Shown: positions 54,243 to 63,550 of the stretch, piece after piece | How the letters are laid out: every line of letters begins with the position of its first letter | How positions within the stretch are numbered: the first letter of the stretch is position 1 | Assembly: GCA_002747255.1 (NCBI GenBank) | Contig: PDUC01000026.1 | Span: 62,001-126,000 of the forward strand | Length of the DNA: 64,000 nt | Reading direction: 5' to 3' | DNA from: Acidobacteriota bacterium | GTDB lineage: Bacteria; Acidobacteriota; Holophagae; Acanthopleuribacterales; Acanthopleuribacteraceae | Program-made: the position numbers and the translations under genes | The notes under the pieces: generated by a model | Told to the model about the DNA's origin: nothing | Databases searched by the model: none | What the model saw: the letters and a program-made list of their open reading frames with translations, nothing else

Positions 54243-54564
54243 GAGAACCTCCTGCTTTATCTCTTGTGAATAAAACGAGCCGTATTCGAATTTATAACTA
54301 AAAATCAGAAACTTTTCTTTTAAGTTGAAAGGAGTGATGGAGAACAATTGATGAAAACGGTTTAACAGGCAGAGGTGTCAAGGGTCGTTTGATGAAAAGC
54401 AATTTCCAATGAAAGCGTCAAATCCTCTATTCGGATCGAGCTTTTCAGTACCGGATACAATTTTACATGTTTTTTTCTTTAAGTCTTGAACTATCACAAG
54501 CGATGAATTAAAGTAAGAACAGGAGTTCGTTCGCATATCAATGGAAATCAAAAGGAGGAATTCT
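54243..54564. other. Divergent intergenic region of the ECF operon
   Basis: Holds the plus-strand promoter candidate at 54486-54514 and, on the minus strand, a TTGACA (54381-54376) without a matching -10. No clear ECF-type promoter pair could be read by eye. Confidence 0.4.
54486..54514 (+). promoter_or_regulatory. Candidate promoter of the small exported protein
   Basis: TTGAAC (54486-54491) and TAAAGT (54509-54514) are 17 bases apart, about 50 bases before ATG 54565. Confidence 0.4.
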
Positions 54565-55014
54565 ATGAGAGTGTTAAGTCTGGTTGTTTTACTCATGGCA
54601 TCGGTAGCAGTTTTAGGTTTGGAAGATTCAGTTTCAGTTGGTGATCGTACATTTATAATGAAAGACGGTGCCTGGTATATGGAAGGATTGCCTGATGATT
54701 TTCAAATAGAAGACGGTTATATTTGTGAACATAAGGATGACATTTGGCAGAACTGGTACAACTCGGGTGATGAGCAGTTGAAGAAAATTCTGGAACTCGG
54801 TCCAAATATCGTCTGGATGATGAAAAGTTCGGTTGACGGTAAAGAACATGTGTTCGCTGTTTCTGATGGTGATCATTTTATCGCTTTCCTTCCAAAAGCG
54901 GCGGGACTATCAAAAGCAGCCAAAGCAGGCCTGATTGTTGGAGGCGCAGCTGCTACCGCTGTTATTATCGACAATTTGAATGACGATGACGAAGCCTCAA
55001 AAGCAAAGCGATAA
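54565..55014 (+). CDS. Small exported protein of unknown function
   Basis: 149 residues from ATG 54565, preceded by AAAGGAGG. A signal peptide (MRVLSLVVLLMASVAVLG) is followed by an acidic region with two cysteines, none of it recognised, and near the C-terminus a glycine/alanine-rich hydrophobic helix (AGLIVGGAAATAVIID) ending in an acidic-basic tail. The second helix could re-enter the membrane. The gene is divergent from the ECF sigma operon and ends in its own terminator. Confidence 0.7.
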   Translation: MRVLSLVVLLMASVAVLGLEDSVSVGDRTFIMKDGAWYMEGLPDDFQIEDGYICEHKDDIWQNWYNSGDEQLKKILELGPNIVWMMKSSVDGKEHVFAVSDGDHFIAFLPKAAGLSKAAKAGLIVGGAAATAVIIDNLNDDDEASKAKR

Positions 55015-55032
55015 ATTGAAAAACGAAACACC

Positions 55033-55070
55033 AAAAAAGACCAGTATGTTCATGCATATTGGTCTTTTTT
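55033..55070 (+). terminator. Rho-independent terminator of the small exported gene
   Basis: Arms 55033-55048 (AAAAAAGACCAGTATG) and 55055-55070 (CATATTGGTCTTTTTT) pair over 16 bases with one G-U wobble around a 6-base loop; the right arm ends in six Ts. Confidence 0.88.
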
Positions 55071-55086
55071 CGTAATGGGGGTGTAA

Positions 55087-55812
55087 ATGAGCAAGCGACC
55101 ACAGAAGAAGATTTTAATAGTTGAAGATGAGCCCAAGATTTTAGAAGGAATAGTCGATGCTTTATCCTTCAAGGGGTTTCTCGTTGTGACAGCACAGAGA
55201 GGAGATGAAGCCATATCAAAAGCTCTCATAGAAAAGCCGGATTTAATTATTCTGGACATCATGATACCCAAATTAAGCGGATTGGATGTGTGTGAAAACC
55301 TTCGGGAAAGCGGAGTCAAAGCGCCAATCATTTTCCTGACGGCCAAAGGCAGCGAGGAGGATCGCATTGTTGGTCTCGAGCGCGGTGGTGATGATTACAT
55401 CACCAAGCCGTTTTCCATAAAAGAGCTGGTGGCACGTGTGCAAGCCCACCTCAGGCGTCGGGAGATTGACGCACTTGAAGCCATTAGCAGTGAAAGCGGA
55501 AAACATGTCTTTGAGATCAAGGGTCTCACAGTCGATTTTCAGAGCCGGTCGTGCTGGGCAAATGGCGAGAAAATACATCTCTCTGAAAAAGAATTCAGAA
55601 TTTTGAAGGTACTCTTTGAAAATATTGGACAGGTGGTCGATCGAGAGACCCTTCTGAAACAGGTTTGGGGTTATCGAACCCTTGATTTGGAAACTCGCAC
55701 CGTTGATGTAACCATAGGCAAATTGAGACAAAAGATAGAAATCGATATTCACGAGCCAAAGATTATCAAAACGAAACGCGGCAAAGGGTACATCATAGAG
55801 GGAACCATTTAA
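55087..55812 (+). CDS. OmpR/PhoB-type response regulator
   Basis: 241 residues. The receiver domain has the acidic pocket (VEDEP, 12-16), phospho-acceptor D57 in 'LIILDIMIPK', T85 and K108 in 'DYITKPFS'. The output domain is a winged helix ('LSEKEFRILKVLFENIGQVVDRETLLKQVWG', read in pieces: LSEKEFRILKVL / VDRETLLKQVWG; 'RTVDVTIGKLRQKI'). GGGGGTG precedes ATG 55087, only 17 bases after the previous terminator. It pairs with the histidine kinase at 55955 and probably regulates envelope genes (inference from the neighbourhood). Confidence 0.93.
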   Translation: MSKRPQKKILIVEDEPKILEGIVDALSFKGFLVVTAQRGDEAISKALIEKPDLIILDIMIPKLSGLDVCENLRESGVKAPIIFLTAKGSEEDRIVGLERGGDDYITKPFSIKELVARVQAHLRRREIDALEAISSESGKHVFEIKGLTVDFQSRSCWANGEKIHLSEKEFRILKVLFENIGQVVDRETLLKQVWGYRTLDLETRTVDVTIGKLRQKIEIDIHEPKIIKTKRGKGYIIEGTI

Positions 55813-55954
55813 ATGCTGTAAAGGCCTGTGCGATTAAAAAACGGCCTGCAAACAGGAAAAATCAATGACAGCCGCATATAGAAAACAGTACCGGCAATGG
55901 CTGTAACACGGCCCGAAAAACGGCTTGAGGCATGACGAAATAGAGTGTAGTTGA

Positions 55955-57733
55955 ATGCAGAGAAAGAATTCCCGGCTGGGTTCAGCCTTGACCGGTTATG
56001 TTATTTTGATGTTGGTGCCAATCGCTCTTATGGTGCTTCAGGGTGTCCAGTCCTTGCAACAAAAACGCGATGATCTTTATGTCAACGCTGTGACAGAGCT
56101 GAACACTCAGGATGAGCATTTGCGGTATACGATGGAGCGCGAATGGAACTTGTTTATCGACCGTGAACAGTCCAGGCCGTTTGATGATTATTTTCCTGTT
56201 ACCAGGTTGAAAAATGAGAATTATCGAACACTTCAACCTACCGAAGCTTTCCAGCGTTCTCCTCTTTATTCCACTTTGAAAAGTGCCGCCGGATCTTCAA
56301 GGCATACCCAGGAAAATACGCATCTTTTCCAACCCGCCGTCATGGGTTACTTTGAGTTTAACCCCTATAAAATGAAAATCAGTACACCCTACGACCCTTA
56401 TGGCTTGTTTCACGATACGCATGCAAACCAGAAGTCTTTTTCCGAGTTTTTGGATACTACGATTTCACCCAGAATAATTGAGATCCTGAAACTGGATAAC
56501 TTTAATGAGAAGGATCCCCTTGCGCTTCTGCTGAAATTGAAAACGCATCTCACGCATAAAACAAGGCAGCCCGTTCAACATCTCGGTGATGTGTTCAATC
56601 TCGACGATTTTGCGGATCAGTCGATGTTGGAAGTGAACTATTACAGCTTTAATTTTTACACCATAGAAAACGACAACGCGTCCTTGCTGGTGGCCATAAG
56701 AGCCGTTTTAATTGGAAGTGAGATCATCAGACTGCAGGGTTTTGTCATCAATTTATTAAATGTCCTGCAAGAAATACAGGCCTATCAAGAGCCATTGCAG
56801 TCTGATTATGGTCAGGTGGTGGTAGGCCTTTCAGTAGAAGGGGGGCGATCCTTCTTTGCGCCTTTTAACCAGTTGAGTTCATCTGTTGTCATTCATAAAG
56901 ATCACAGTGCGCTGGAGAGCCTGAAAAGTGAGGAACGTCGCTTTTGGAAGATGATGATTGCTCTCGTTATCATTCTGTTTGTATCTTCCGTGGCCTTGTC
57001 GCGGTTCATAACGGCTGAAATAAGACTCAACCAAAAAAAGACAGACTTTATTTCGGCTATTACCCATGAATTGAAAACACCGTTAACCAGCATAAAAATG
57101 TATGCGGAGATGCTGGAGGAAGGCTGGGCGAAGGGAAAGGAAACGACTTACTATCGGCACATCAACAGTGAATCTCAACGTCTAACGCGCCTGATTGGAA
57201 ATGTTTTGAATTTCGCCAGGTTGGAAAAAGGCTCTTTTCAGCTGCAAAGCTCGCCTATGGAGTTGTGTTCTTTTCTAAAGGAGACGTTTGCTTCATGGCA
57301 GATTTGGCTCCAGGAGTTTGGTCTTCAGATTAATTTGGATATTCAATCAGAGGCATGGATTGTGGCTGATTCCGATGCGATGAAGCAGGTCTTGTACAAC
57401 CTCTGCGACAATGCCATAAAGTACGCTAAAAACCCCGATGGCACCATCCTGTCCGTTAAATTGAACCTGGACAATGGTTTTGCCTGTCTCTTTATTCACG
57501 ATAACGGGCCGGGTGTACCCCAGGAAGAGACCAAAAATATTTTTGAACGATTTTATCGTATTGAAAGCGAGTGGACCCGTGAGAGCACCGGTACGGGACT
57601 CGGCTTGGCTCTGGTAAAGGAAATCATCTTGAAATCAAACGGCACGTTGGAGCCTTTTATTCCCGAGGACAGCAAGGGGTTTGGTTTGAAAATGGCTTTT
57701 CCTCTCATAGAGGGAGGGCTGCCATTCGATTAG
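55955..57733 (+). CDS. Two-component sensor histidine kinase
   Basis: 592 residues. Two membrane helices (about 10-29 and about 331-350) flank a 300-residue periplasmic sensor I do not recognise. The kinase core follows: phospho-acceptor H371 in 'AITHELKTPL', N box 'LCDNAIKYAKN' (about 482), G1 'HDNGPGVP' (about 515), G2 'GTGLGLAL' (about 546). It begins about 140 bases after the response regulator, so a shared transcript is likely but a separate promoter cannot be excluded. Start codon ATG 55955 has a weak Shine-Dalgarno. Confidence 0.92.
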   Translation: MQRKNSRLGSALTGYVILMLVPIALMVLQGVQSLQQKRDDLYVNAVTELNTQDEHLRYTMEREWNLFIDREQSRPFDDYFPVTRLKNENYRTLQPTEAFQRSPLYSTLKSAAGSSRHTQENTHLFQPAVMGYFEFNPYKMKISTPYDPYGLFHDTHANQKSFSEFLDTTISPRIIEILKLDNFNEKDPLALLLKLKTHLTHKTRQPVQHLGDVFNLDDFADQSMLEVNYYSFNFYTIENDNASLLVAIRAVLIGSEIIRLQGFVINLLNVLQEIQAYQEPLQSDYGQVVVGLSVEGGRSFFAPFNQLSSSVVIHKDHSALESLKSEERRFWKMMIALVIILFVSSVALSRFITAEIRLNQKKTDFISAITHELKTPLTSIKMYAEMLEEGWAKGKETTYYRHINSESQRLTRLIGNVLNFARLEKGSFQLQSSPMELCSFLKETFASWQIWLQEFGLQINLDIQSEAWIVADSDAMKQVLYNLCDNAIKYAKNPDGTILSVKLNLDNGFACLFIHDNGPGVPQEETKNIFERFYRIESEWTRESTGTGLGLALVKEIILKSNGTLEPFIPEDSKGFGLKMAFPLIEGGLPFD

Positions 57734-57870
57734 TGCGATGCTTTTCACTTGAGGATCCTGTTTCTTTACATTGATATTGGCCGCGATTCTATGATAAAAG
57801 AAAGATGTGAATAAGTTAAACATTAATTCAGCAGGCTTCAGCTGCCGAATTCAGGTTGAAAGGATGATTT

Positions 57871-58320
57871 ATGTCACATGAGCTCATGCTGGAAATAGTT
57901 TGTCCTGAATGTCAGAAAACGTCTGTCATGCCTTTTATTAAAGTTCCTTCAGGAAACTTCAGCGGAACATGTCAGGCTTGCCATGGCACGTTCCCGTTCT
58001 CAAAGGATCAGGGTTTGAATTGTCATATTACTTCCGTGACGGGTGTTAAAAGCATTGGAGAGCAGGCAAATGAATCAGAACCCAGCGAAAGAGTCAAAAA
58101 AGACCAAGATGGCTGGCTTGTTGAGCATCCGGCTTGTGAGGGTAATTCTTATACCATTAGAAAATTGGGCAGCCTTATTCGCGCCGGTTTCATTAACGGC
58201 AGTACCCGAGTGCTTCCCCCGGGTGCACCCAAGTTTTATGAAGCCAAGGAAATCCATGATTTATACGAATACTTCAAAGAGCGTGCGCGCATGAATAAAC
58301 GGTATAAAAAAGAAGAATAA
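57871..58320 (+). CDS. Zinc-ribbon protein of unknown function
   Basis: 149 residues. An N-terminal zinc ribbon (CPEC and CQAC, about 24 residues apart) is followed by a linker and a C-terminal module about 65 residues long ('DGWLVEHPACEGNSYTIRKLGSLIRAGFI', in parts: DGWLVEHPACEGN / YTIRKLGSLIRAGFI, then 'STRVLPPGAPKFYEA') that I do not recognise. AAAGGA precedes the ATG. Its stop is only two bases from the glmS stop on the other strand, within a perfect palindrome. Confidence 0.7.
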   Translation: MSHELMLEIVCPECQKTSVMPFIKVPSGNFSGTCQACHGTFPFSKDQGLNCHITSVTGVKSIGEQANESEPSERVKKDQDGWLVEHPACEGNSYTIRKLGSLIRAGFINGSTRVLPPGAPKFYEAKEIHDLYEYFKERARMNKRYKKEE

Positions 58321-58322
58321 CG

Positions 58323-60149
58323 TTATTCAACTGTCACACTCTTAGCCAGGTTCCGCGGTTTATCGATCTCACAACCCCGAAGATCGGCACAATAGTAAGA
58401 GAAGAGTTGCAGCGGAATAATGGATAAAATGGGTTTTAGCAGATGGTGTGTTTGAGGAATGTAAAACACTTCATCGCAAATGGATTGAATCTGGTTATCG
58501 CCCTCTTCAGCGATAACCAGAATTTTTCCGCTACGGGCTTTTATCTCCTGGATATTCCCGTATATTTTTTCATAGGTCGCATCTTTCGGGGCGATGACAA
58601 AGGTAGGGAATTGCTGTTCAATCAGGCTGATGGGTCCGTGCTTCATTTCTCCCGCGGCGTATCCTTCGGCGTGGATATAAGAGATTTCCTTCAGCTTCAA
58701 TGCTCCCTCCAGGGCGATAGGGAAATGAAGTTGTCTGCCAAGGAAGAAGAAAGAGGTGGACTGGTAGAATTTTTCTGCCATTTCTTGAATTTTGGATGTT
58801 TTTTCCAGAATTTCCTGTATTTTCCCCGGCAGCTTCTTGATCGCTTTCAGGAGTTCAATACCTTCACTCAGTGAAACGGAGCCGTAACGCCCAATCAGCA
58901 GGGCGATCAAATTGAGAATGACCAATTGTGAGACAAATATTTTCGTAGAAGCGACACCTATTTCCGGTCCGGCGTGGCAGTAAACTCCGACATCGGTTTC
59001 ACGTGCAATCGTGGAGCCGACAACGTTGACGAGACCAATGGTCAGAGCCCCTTTCCTCTTGGCTTCCCGCACGGCTGCGAGGGTGTCGATGGTCTCACCT
59101 GATTGGGAAATGGCTAAAACAGCCGCTGTTTCATCAATACGCAGTTTTCTGTATCGAAACTCAGAGGCAAACTCAACTTCAACTTCAAGATCTGTCAACT
59201 CATCAAAGATATATCTGCCAACCATGCCCGCATGATAGGAGGTCCCGCAGGATACGATGATGAGTTTTTTCAACTTCTGGATTTCTTTGATGCAAGCTTG
59301 CAGACCGCCCAGAACTGAAACACCTTCATTCACCAATATCCTTCCGCGAATGGCGTTTTCAACCGTCCTGGGCTGTTCGTATATTTCTTTCAGCATGTAA
59401 TGCGGATAGGATCCCAAACCCATGTCGCCCAGTTCCCAGTCAATGAGACACGATTCCCTGTTCACCGGTTTGTTGTCAAGGGACAAAATTTGATATTCGT
59501 CTGACGTTAAGACAGCCATTTCATTGTCTTCCAGATAGATAACCTGATCGGTGTAGTTGACAATAGCCGAAACATCGCTGGCTACAAACATTTCACCGTT
59601 TCCAAGACCCAGAATGACGGGGCTGCCTCTTCTCGCGCAGACAATTTTGCCCGGTTCATGTTTGCACACAACAGCGATTCCAAACGTACCTTCTACACGT
59701 AACAGTGATTCTCTAACGGCATTTTCCAAATCACCTGCGTAAAACTTGGCAATTAAGTGAACGAGAACTTCACTGTCCGTTTCGGATTGAAAGATCGTTC
59801 CTTCAGATTGCAGCTGGCGCTTCAGGACATCGTGATTTTCAATAATGCCATTGTGTACCAGATGAAACTCGCCCGAATGATCCGAGTGTGGATGAGCGTT
59901 CGCTTCGGTGGGTTTCCCATGTGTAGCCCAGCGTGTGTGGGCAATCCCGCAGGACATGGGTAATTTCTTTCCCCTTACCAGGCTGTCCAGGTTTTTAACC
60001 TGTCCGACGGCTCGGAAACGTCTGGCCTTGTTCTTGTTGAGAACAACAAAACCGGCTGAGTCGTAACCTCTGTATTCAAGCCGCTTCAAACCATTCAATA
60101 AAACAGCGGAAGCTTTTTTAGGGCCAATATAGCCAACAATACCACACAT
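58323..60149 (-). CDS. glmS: Glutamine-fructose-6-phosphate aminotransferase (isomerizing)
   Basis: 608 residues, full length. The N-terminal glutaminase has the nucleophile C2 (MCGIVGYIG), 'EYRGYDSAG' and 'THAHPHSD'-like substrate loops ('HTRWATHGKP'); the C-terminal half has two SIS sugar-binding domains ('SCGTSYHAG', 'SQSGETIDTLAA') and ends 'NLAKSVTVE' with the catalytic lysine. It makes glucosamine-6-phosphate, the first step to UDP-GlcNAc for wall and LPS. GGAGG precedes the ATG. No glmS ribozyme-like structure is apparent in the 125 bases upstream. Confidence 0.96.
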   Translation of the reverse strand: MCGIVGYIGPKKASAVLLNGLKRLEYRGYDSAGFVVLNKNKARRFRAVGQVKNLDSLVRGKKLPMSCGIAHTRWATHGKPTEANAHPHSDHSGEFHLVHNGIIENHDVLKRQLQSEGTIFQSETDSEVLVHLIAKFYAGDLENAVRESLLRVEGTFGIAVVCKHEPGKIVCARRGSPVILGLGNGEMFVASDVSAIVNYTDQVIYLEDNEMAVLTSDEYQILSLDNKPVNRESCLIDWELGDMGLGSYPHYMLKEIYEQPRTVENAIRGRILVNEGVSVLGGLQACIKEIQKLKKLIIVSCGTSYHAGMVGRYIFDELTDLEVEVEFASEFRYRKLRIDETAAVLAISQSGETIDTLAAVREAKRKGALTIGLVNVVGSTIARETDVGVYCHAGPEIGVASTKIFVSQLVILNLIALLIGRYGSVSLSEGIELLKAIKKLPGKIQEILEKTSKIQEMAEKFYQSTSFFFLGRQLHFPIALEGALKLKEISYIHAEGYAAGEMKHGPISLIEQQFPTFVIAPKDATYEKIYGNIQEIKARSGKILVIAEEGDNQIQSICDEVFYIPQTHHLLKPILSIIPLQLFSYYCADLRGCEIDKPRNLAKSVTVE

Positions 60150-60274
60150 CAGATCCTCCCGGTCACACCGTTTAAATATCGGAATTATATCAAATATGGA
60201 TGCGATAGACTACGTTTACTCACCATGTCGGGGAGTTGGAGGTATGTCCAAGTGGTTTTCCTTTTCTCAAGAAC

Positions 60275-61051
60275 TCAGTGTTCGTCAACAGGCAGTGCGC
60301 TGGAAATCTGTTGGCGTGCTTCTTGAATTAAATCGTCAATTTTCCCCTGATATTGTTTGGTGTCGATGCTGGGATGGATAGTAAGCGAGGCTTTACCGGG
60401 ATACGTGTCAAAGGTATGGGTTGGATGAATTTCTCTTGTTCCGCTTATGGTAACAGGAAGGACGGGAAGATTGAGGTCGAGCGCGATGTGGAAGGCTCCT
60501 TTTTTAAAGGGGCGGAGCTGACTTCGCCTGGAACGCGTGCCTTCCGGAAAAAATATCACAGAGGTGCCATTGGCTATTCTGTGTTTGGATTCATTGAGCG
60601 TTTTAATGGCCGCAAGGCGATTGGAGCGATCAATAAAAATATGGCCCAATTTTTCACAGGCAATTCCCAGACCGGGCACCTTGCGCAATTCCTTTTTCAT
60701 AACCCACTTGAAATCAACATCCAGCCAACCGTAGAGTACCAGAATGTCGATAATACTCTGATGATTGGAGACAATCACATAGGATTGATTTGCCTCGATG
60801 TTTTCTGAACCTTCTACCGTGACAGAGATCGGTGTGAGAAAGGCAATGCTCCGTGCCCAAAGCCGTCCGACCAAGGTGCTGGCAAGTCTTTGGCTGAAAA
60901 GAAAGGCAAACAGGATGGCCCAGAAACCAAAAAACAAGTTGGCAAGAGCACCATACGGAAAGAGAATGAGCCACTTATAGGGTTGATAGAGAAGCCAGAT
61001 AAATCGGTTTCTTCTCCTCTTGTTGTATTGCACCGTGTCTGTTGATTTCAT
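60275..61051 (-). CDS. plsC: 1-acyl-sn-glycerol-3-phosphate acyltransferase
   Basis: 258 residues. An N-terminal membrane helix pair precedes the acyltransferase motifs: HX4D at H97-D102 ('SNHQSIIDILV'), the glycerol-phosphate site 'FFPEGTRSR', and a proline-rich third block ('VLPVTISGT'). It transfers an acyl chain to lysophosphatidate to give phosphatidate at the inner membrane. It is divergent from yebC; its stop is about 125 bases from the start of glmS, which follows in the same direction. The Shine-Dalgarno is weak. Confidence 0.88.
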   Translation of the reverse strand: MKSTDTVQYNKRRRNRFIWLLYQPYKWLILFPYGALANLFFGFWAILFAFLFSQRLASTLVGRLWARSIAFLTPISVTVEGSENIEANQSYVIVSNHQSIIDILVLYGWLDVDFKWVMKKELRKVPGLGIACEKLGHIFIDRSNRLAAIKTLNESKHRIANGTSVIFFPEGTRSRRSQLRPFKKGAFHIALDLNLPVLPVTISGTREIHPTHTFDTYPGKASLTIHPSIDTKQYQGKIDDLIQEARQQISSALPVDEH

Positions 61052-61097
61052 GAAGGCGGTTTCTCTCTGTTCACTTTGTCGCGATCCTGTTTATCAT

Positions 61098-61133
61098 AAA
61101 AAATGCGGTTGCACGCAGGTCACCTGCATTTTT
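61098..61133. terminator. Hairpin between plsC and yebC
   Basis: AAAAATGC-GG (61099-61108) pairs with CC-TGCATTTTT (61123-61133) with one bulge; terminator-like in both directions, with an inner GCAGGT-ACCTGC element. It is in the leader of divergent plsC, so it may be an attenuator or the end of a short transcript. Confidence 0.4.
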
Positions 61134-61344
61134 CGGGCCATTATAGCAAGTGACGAAATATTTGTCATTTTGGAATGATTCAGCTAGGATAATGGAGCAT
61201 TTTTGTAAGTTGCCGGTTGGGCTTTTTCAAGCTGTGACTTAAATAAGGTGTCAACATGCTGTGAAGCAGCAACACATAATCAGCAAATTGAATGGTTTGG
61301 GTTTTAGATCACCAGCAACTAAATGAGAAAGGAAGGAAATTATT

Positions 61345-62082
61345 ATGGCAGGTCATAGCAAATGGGCCAATATACAGCACAGAAAAGGCCGTGAAGATGC
61401 CAAAAGGGGCAAGCTTTTTACCAAACTCGTAAAGGAAATCACCATAGCAGCTCGCATGGGAGGTGGAGACCCCGACTCCAATCCCCGATTAAGAGCGGCA
61501 ATTACGTCAGCCAAGAGTCAGAGTATGCCCAATGACAACATTAAACGGGCGGTTGACAAGGGAACGGGAAAAGCCGGTGGTGATGAAATTGTGGAAATCA
61601 CTTATGAGGGTTATGGTCCTGCAGGTGTGGCTGTGATTGTTGAAGCCATGACCGATAACAAGAATCGAACAACACCTGAAATTCGCCACGCGTTCAGCAA
61701 AGCGGGTGGTAATCTCGGAGAAAATGGTTCGGTCGCCTGGCAGTTCAAGCGAACGGGCTATGTGGTCATTCCCAAAAACGGGCTGTCAGAAGATGAGATT
61801 GCTGAACTGACCCTTGAAGCCGGAGCGGAAGACTACGAAGATAACGGTGAAAACTGGGCTATTTTGAGCTCGGTGGAAGATTATTCAGATGTTTTGGCTT
61901 ATCTTGAAGAACATGAAATTGCCATTGCTTCATCTCAGTTGGCCATGATTCCCACAACAGAAATCAATGTCAATGGCGATAATCTAAAAAAAGTCATGCG
62001 CATGATCGATCGGTTTGAAGACATGGACGATGTGCAAAATGTATGGACGAACGCTGATTTTGACGAAGCTGAAATCGAGTGA
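61345..62082 (+). CDS. yebC: YebC/PmpR-family transcriptional regulator or translation factor
   Basis: 245 residues. The N-terminus 'MAGHSKWANIQHRKGREDAK' (split as MAGHSKWANIQ / HRKGREDAK) and the acidic 'AGAEDYED' segment are hallmarks of the family. Family members act as DNA-binding regulators in some species and are implicated in translation of proline stretches in others. AAAGGAAGGAAA precedes ATG 61345. Overlaps ruvC by 4 bases, the usual yebC-ruvC arrangement. Confidence 0.93.
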   Translation: MAGHSKWANIQHRKGREDAKRGKLFTKLVKEITIAARMGGGDPDSNPRLRAAITSAKSQSMPNDNIKRAVDKGTGKAGGDEIVEITYEGYGPAGVAVIVEAMTDNKNRTTPEIRHAFSKAGGNLGENGSVAWQFKRTGYVVIPKNGLSEDEIAELTLEAGAEDYEDNGENWAILSSVEDYSDVLAYLEEHEIAIASSQLAMIPTTEINVNGDNLKKVMRMIDRFEDMDDVQNVWTNADFDEAEIE

Positions 62083-62558
62083 TTATTCTCGGAATCGATC
62101 CTGGCTCGAGAGTAACCGGTTATGGAGTTATTCAGGCTGAAGGGAATCAAATCAGGCACCTGAAATCAGGTGCCTTTTCGCTCTATAAAACAGAGGAAAT
62201 GTCCAAGCGGCTGGGCGTTTTGTACACTGAGCTGGATGCACTGGTCCAAGCCTACCAACCTGTAGCCTTAAGTCTCGAAAAAGCCTTTTCAGGTATCAAC
62301 GTGCGCTCGGCATTGCTGTTGGGCCAGGTTCGAGGTGCTGTACTTGCCTTTGCGGGCATGAGGAATATCCCTGTTTTTGAATACGCGGCTACCGCCGTCA
62401 AGAAAGCCGTTACAGGCTACGGAAGAGCAGAAAAAGAGCAGGTTCAGGAAATGGTTCGGATTCTTCTCTCCTTGCCACAAATCCCCAAACCACACGATGC
62501 AGCCGATGGCCTGGCGCTGGCCATATGTCACGCCCATACCAATCCGCAGCGATGGTAA
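62079..62558 (+). CDS. ruvC: Holliday junction resolvase RuvC
   Basis: 159 residues from GTG 62079 (overlapping the yebC stop, GTGA). The catalytic acidic residues match E. coli numbering closely: D7 (GIDPGS), E67 (LSLEKAF), D140 and D143 (HDAADGLAL). It cuts four-way DNA junctions during recombination. ruvA and ruvB are not in the window; a pseudouridine synthase follows instead. Confidence 0.95.
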   Translation: MIILGIDPGSRVTGYGVIQAEGNQIRHLKSGAFSLYKTEEMSKRLGVLYTELDALVQAYQPVALSLEKAFSGINVRSALLLGQVRGAVLAFAGMRNIPVFEYAATAVKKAVTGYGRAEKEQVQEMVRILLSLPQIPKPHDAADGLALAICHAHTNPQRW

Positions 62559-63550
62559 CCATGGAGCGGTTTCTCAAACTCAGGGCTGTGAAGCGCAATC
62601 AGGGCAGGGAACACAAAATCAGGGTTTCAGAAGACGGTCATCGATGTAGCCTCGATCAGCTGATACAAACTCTAACAGGAAAAAAGACAGCACTTTTGCT
62701 CCAGGATGGGGCTTTTTTTTCCGGTTCAACCCCTTTATCCTTGGATGCATCCGTTTCCTGCGGTCAGGAAATCGTCTACAGAAGGCGAGCATGGGTGGAG
62801 CCGGCAATACCGGCAGAAGTTCAGATTATTCACTGCGATGACTCTCTGCTGGTAGTTGAAAAGCCCGCTGGCGTACCCATGACACCCTCGGGCGATTTTT
62901 ACTGCAACTCCCTGGTTCATCGCCTGAGAGAGGCGTTGAATGAGAAGGATCTTTCACCCATTCACCGCCTGGATATCGAGACCTCGGGCGTGCTGATCTT
63001 CTCCAGGAAACGCTCAGAGAGAGGCACGCTTCAGCGGCAGTTTCAAAGCGGTAACATCCAAAAGATCTACCATGCACTTGTCTTCGGGCACTTTGATCCC
63101 CGGGTGAAACGACTTCACGGCCGCTTTGAAAAAGGTCAATCGCGGCGTATTTTTTCCAAGTGGGGTGCTGTTTCCTCAGGCGGAAAAAAGTGCGTGACGG
63201 AAGTGCTGTCGGTTCAACACGGAAAAGTGGCGTCACTGCTGCACCTGAAACCGCTGACTGGCCGGACCAACCAGCTGAGAGCTCAGTTGTCAGATGCGGG
63301 TCACCCCATCGTAGGCGATAAAAAGTACCACTGCGATGAAGAAGTCTATCTGGACTGGATCGAACACAGGAACATCCAGCGCCTGATACACAAGCTGCTG
63401 CTGCCAACTCAGGCTTTACACGCTTGGAGTGTGACCATCCAGCATCCTGTAACTCAGGATCGATGTCAGTTTACTTCCGCCATGGACCTGCCTGATCGCT
63501 TTCCGGGAGCAGCCGGGATTTTTCCGCAGTTCCAACGGCTGGACCCATGA
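62552..63550 (+). CDS. RluA-family pseudouridine synthase
   Basis: 332 residues from ATG 62552, overlapping the ruvC end by 7 bases; ATG 62561 is an alternative and an upstream in-frame ATG (62525) would extend it into ruvC. A possible S4-like N-terminal part precedes the catalytic domain with 'PIHRLDIETSGVLIF', D141 being the catalytic aspartate, and later 'LKPLTGRTNQLRAQLSDAGHPIVGDKKY' (as LKPLTGRTNQLRAQL / GHPIVGDKKY). It isomerises uridines in rRNA or tRNA; which sites is unknown. Confidence 0.88.
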   Translation: MVTMERFLKLRAVKRNQGREHKIRVSEDGHRCSLDQLIQTLTGKKTALLLQDGAFFSGSTPLSLDASVSCGQEIVYRRRAWVEPAIPAEVQIIHCDDSLLVVEKPAGVPMTPSGDFYCNSLVHRLREALNEKDLSPIHRLDIETSGVLIFSRKRSERGTLQRQFQSGNIQKIYHALVFGHFDPRVKRLHGRFEKGQSRRIFSKWGAVSSGGKKCVTEVLSVQHGKVASLLHLKPLTGRTNQLRAQLSDAGHPIVGDKKYHCDEEVYLDWIEHRNIQRLIHKLLLPTQALHAWSVTIQHPVTQDRCQFTSAMDLPDRFPGAAGIFPQFQRLDP

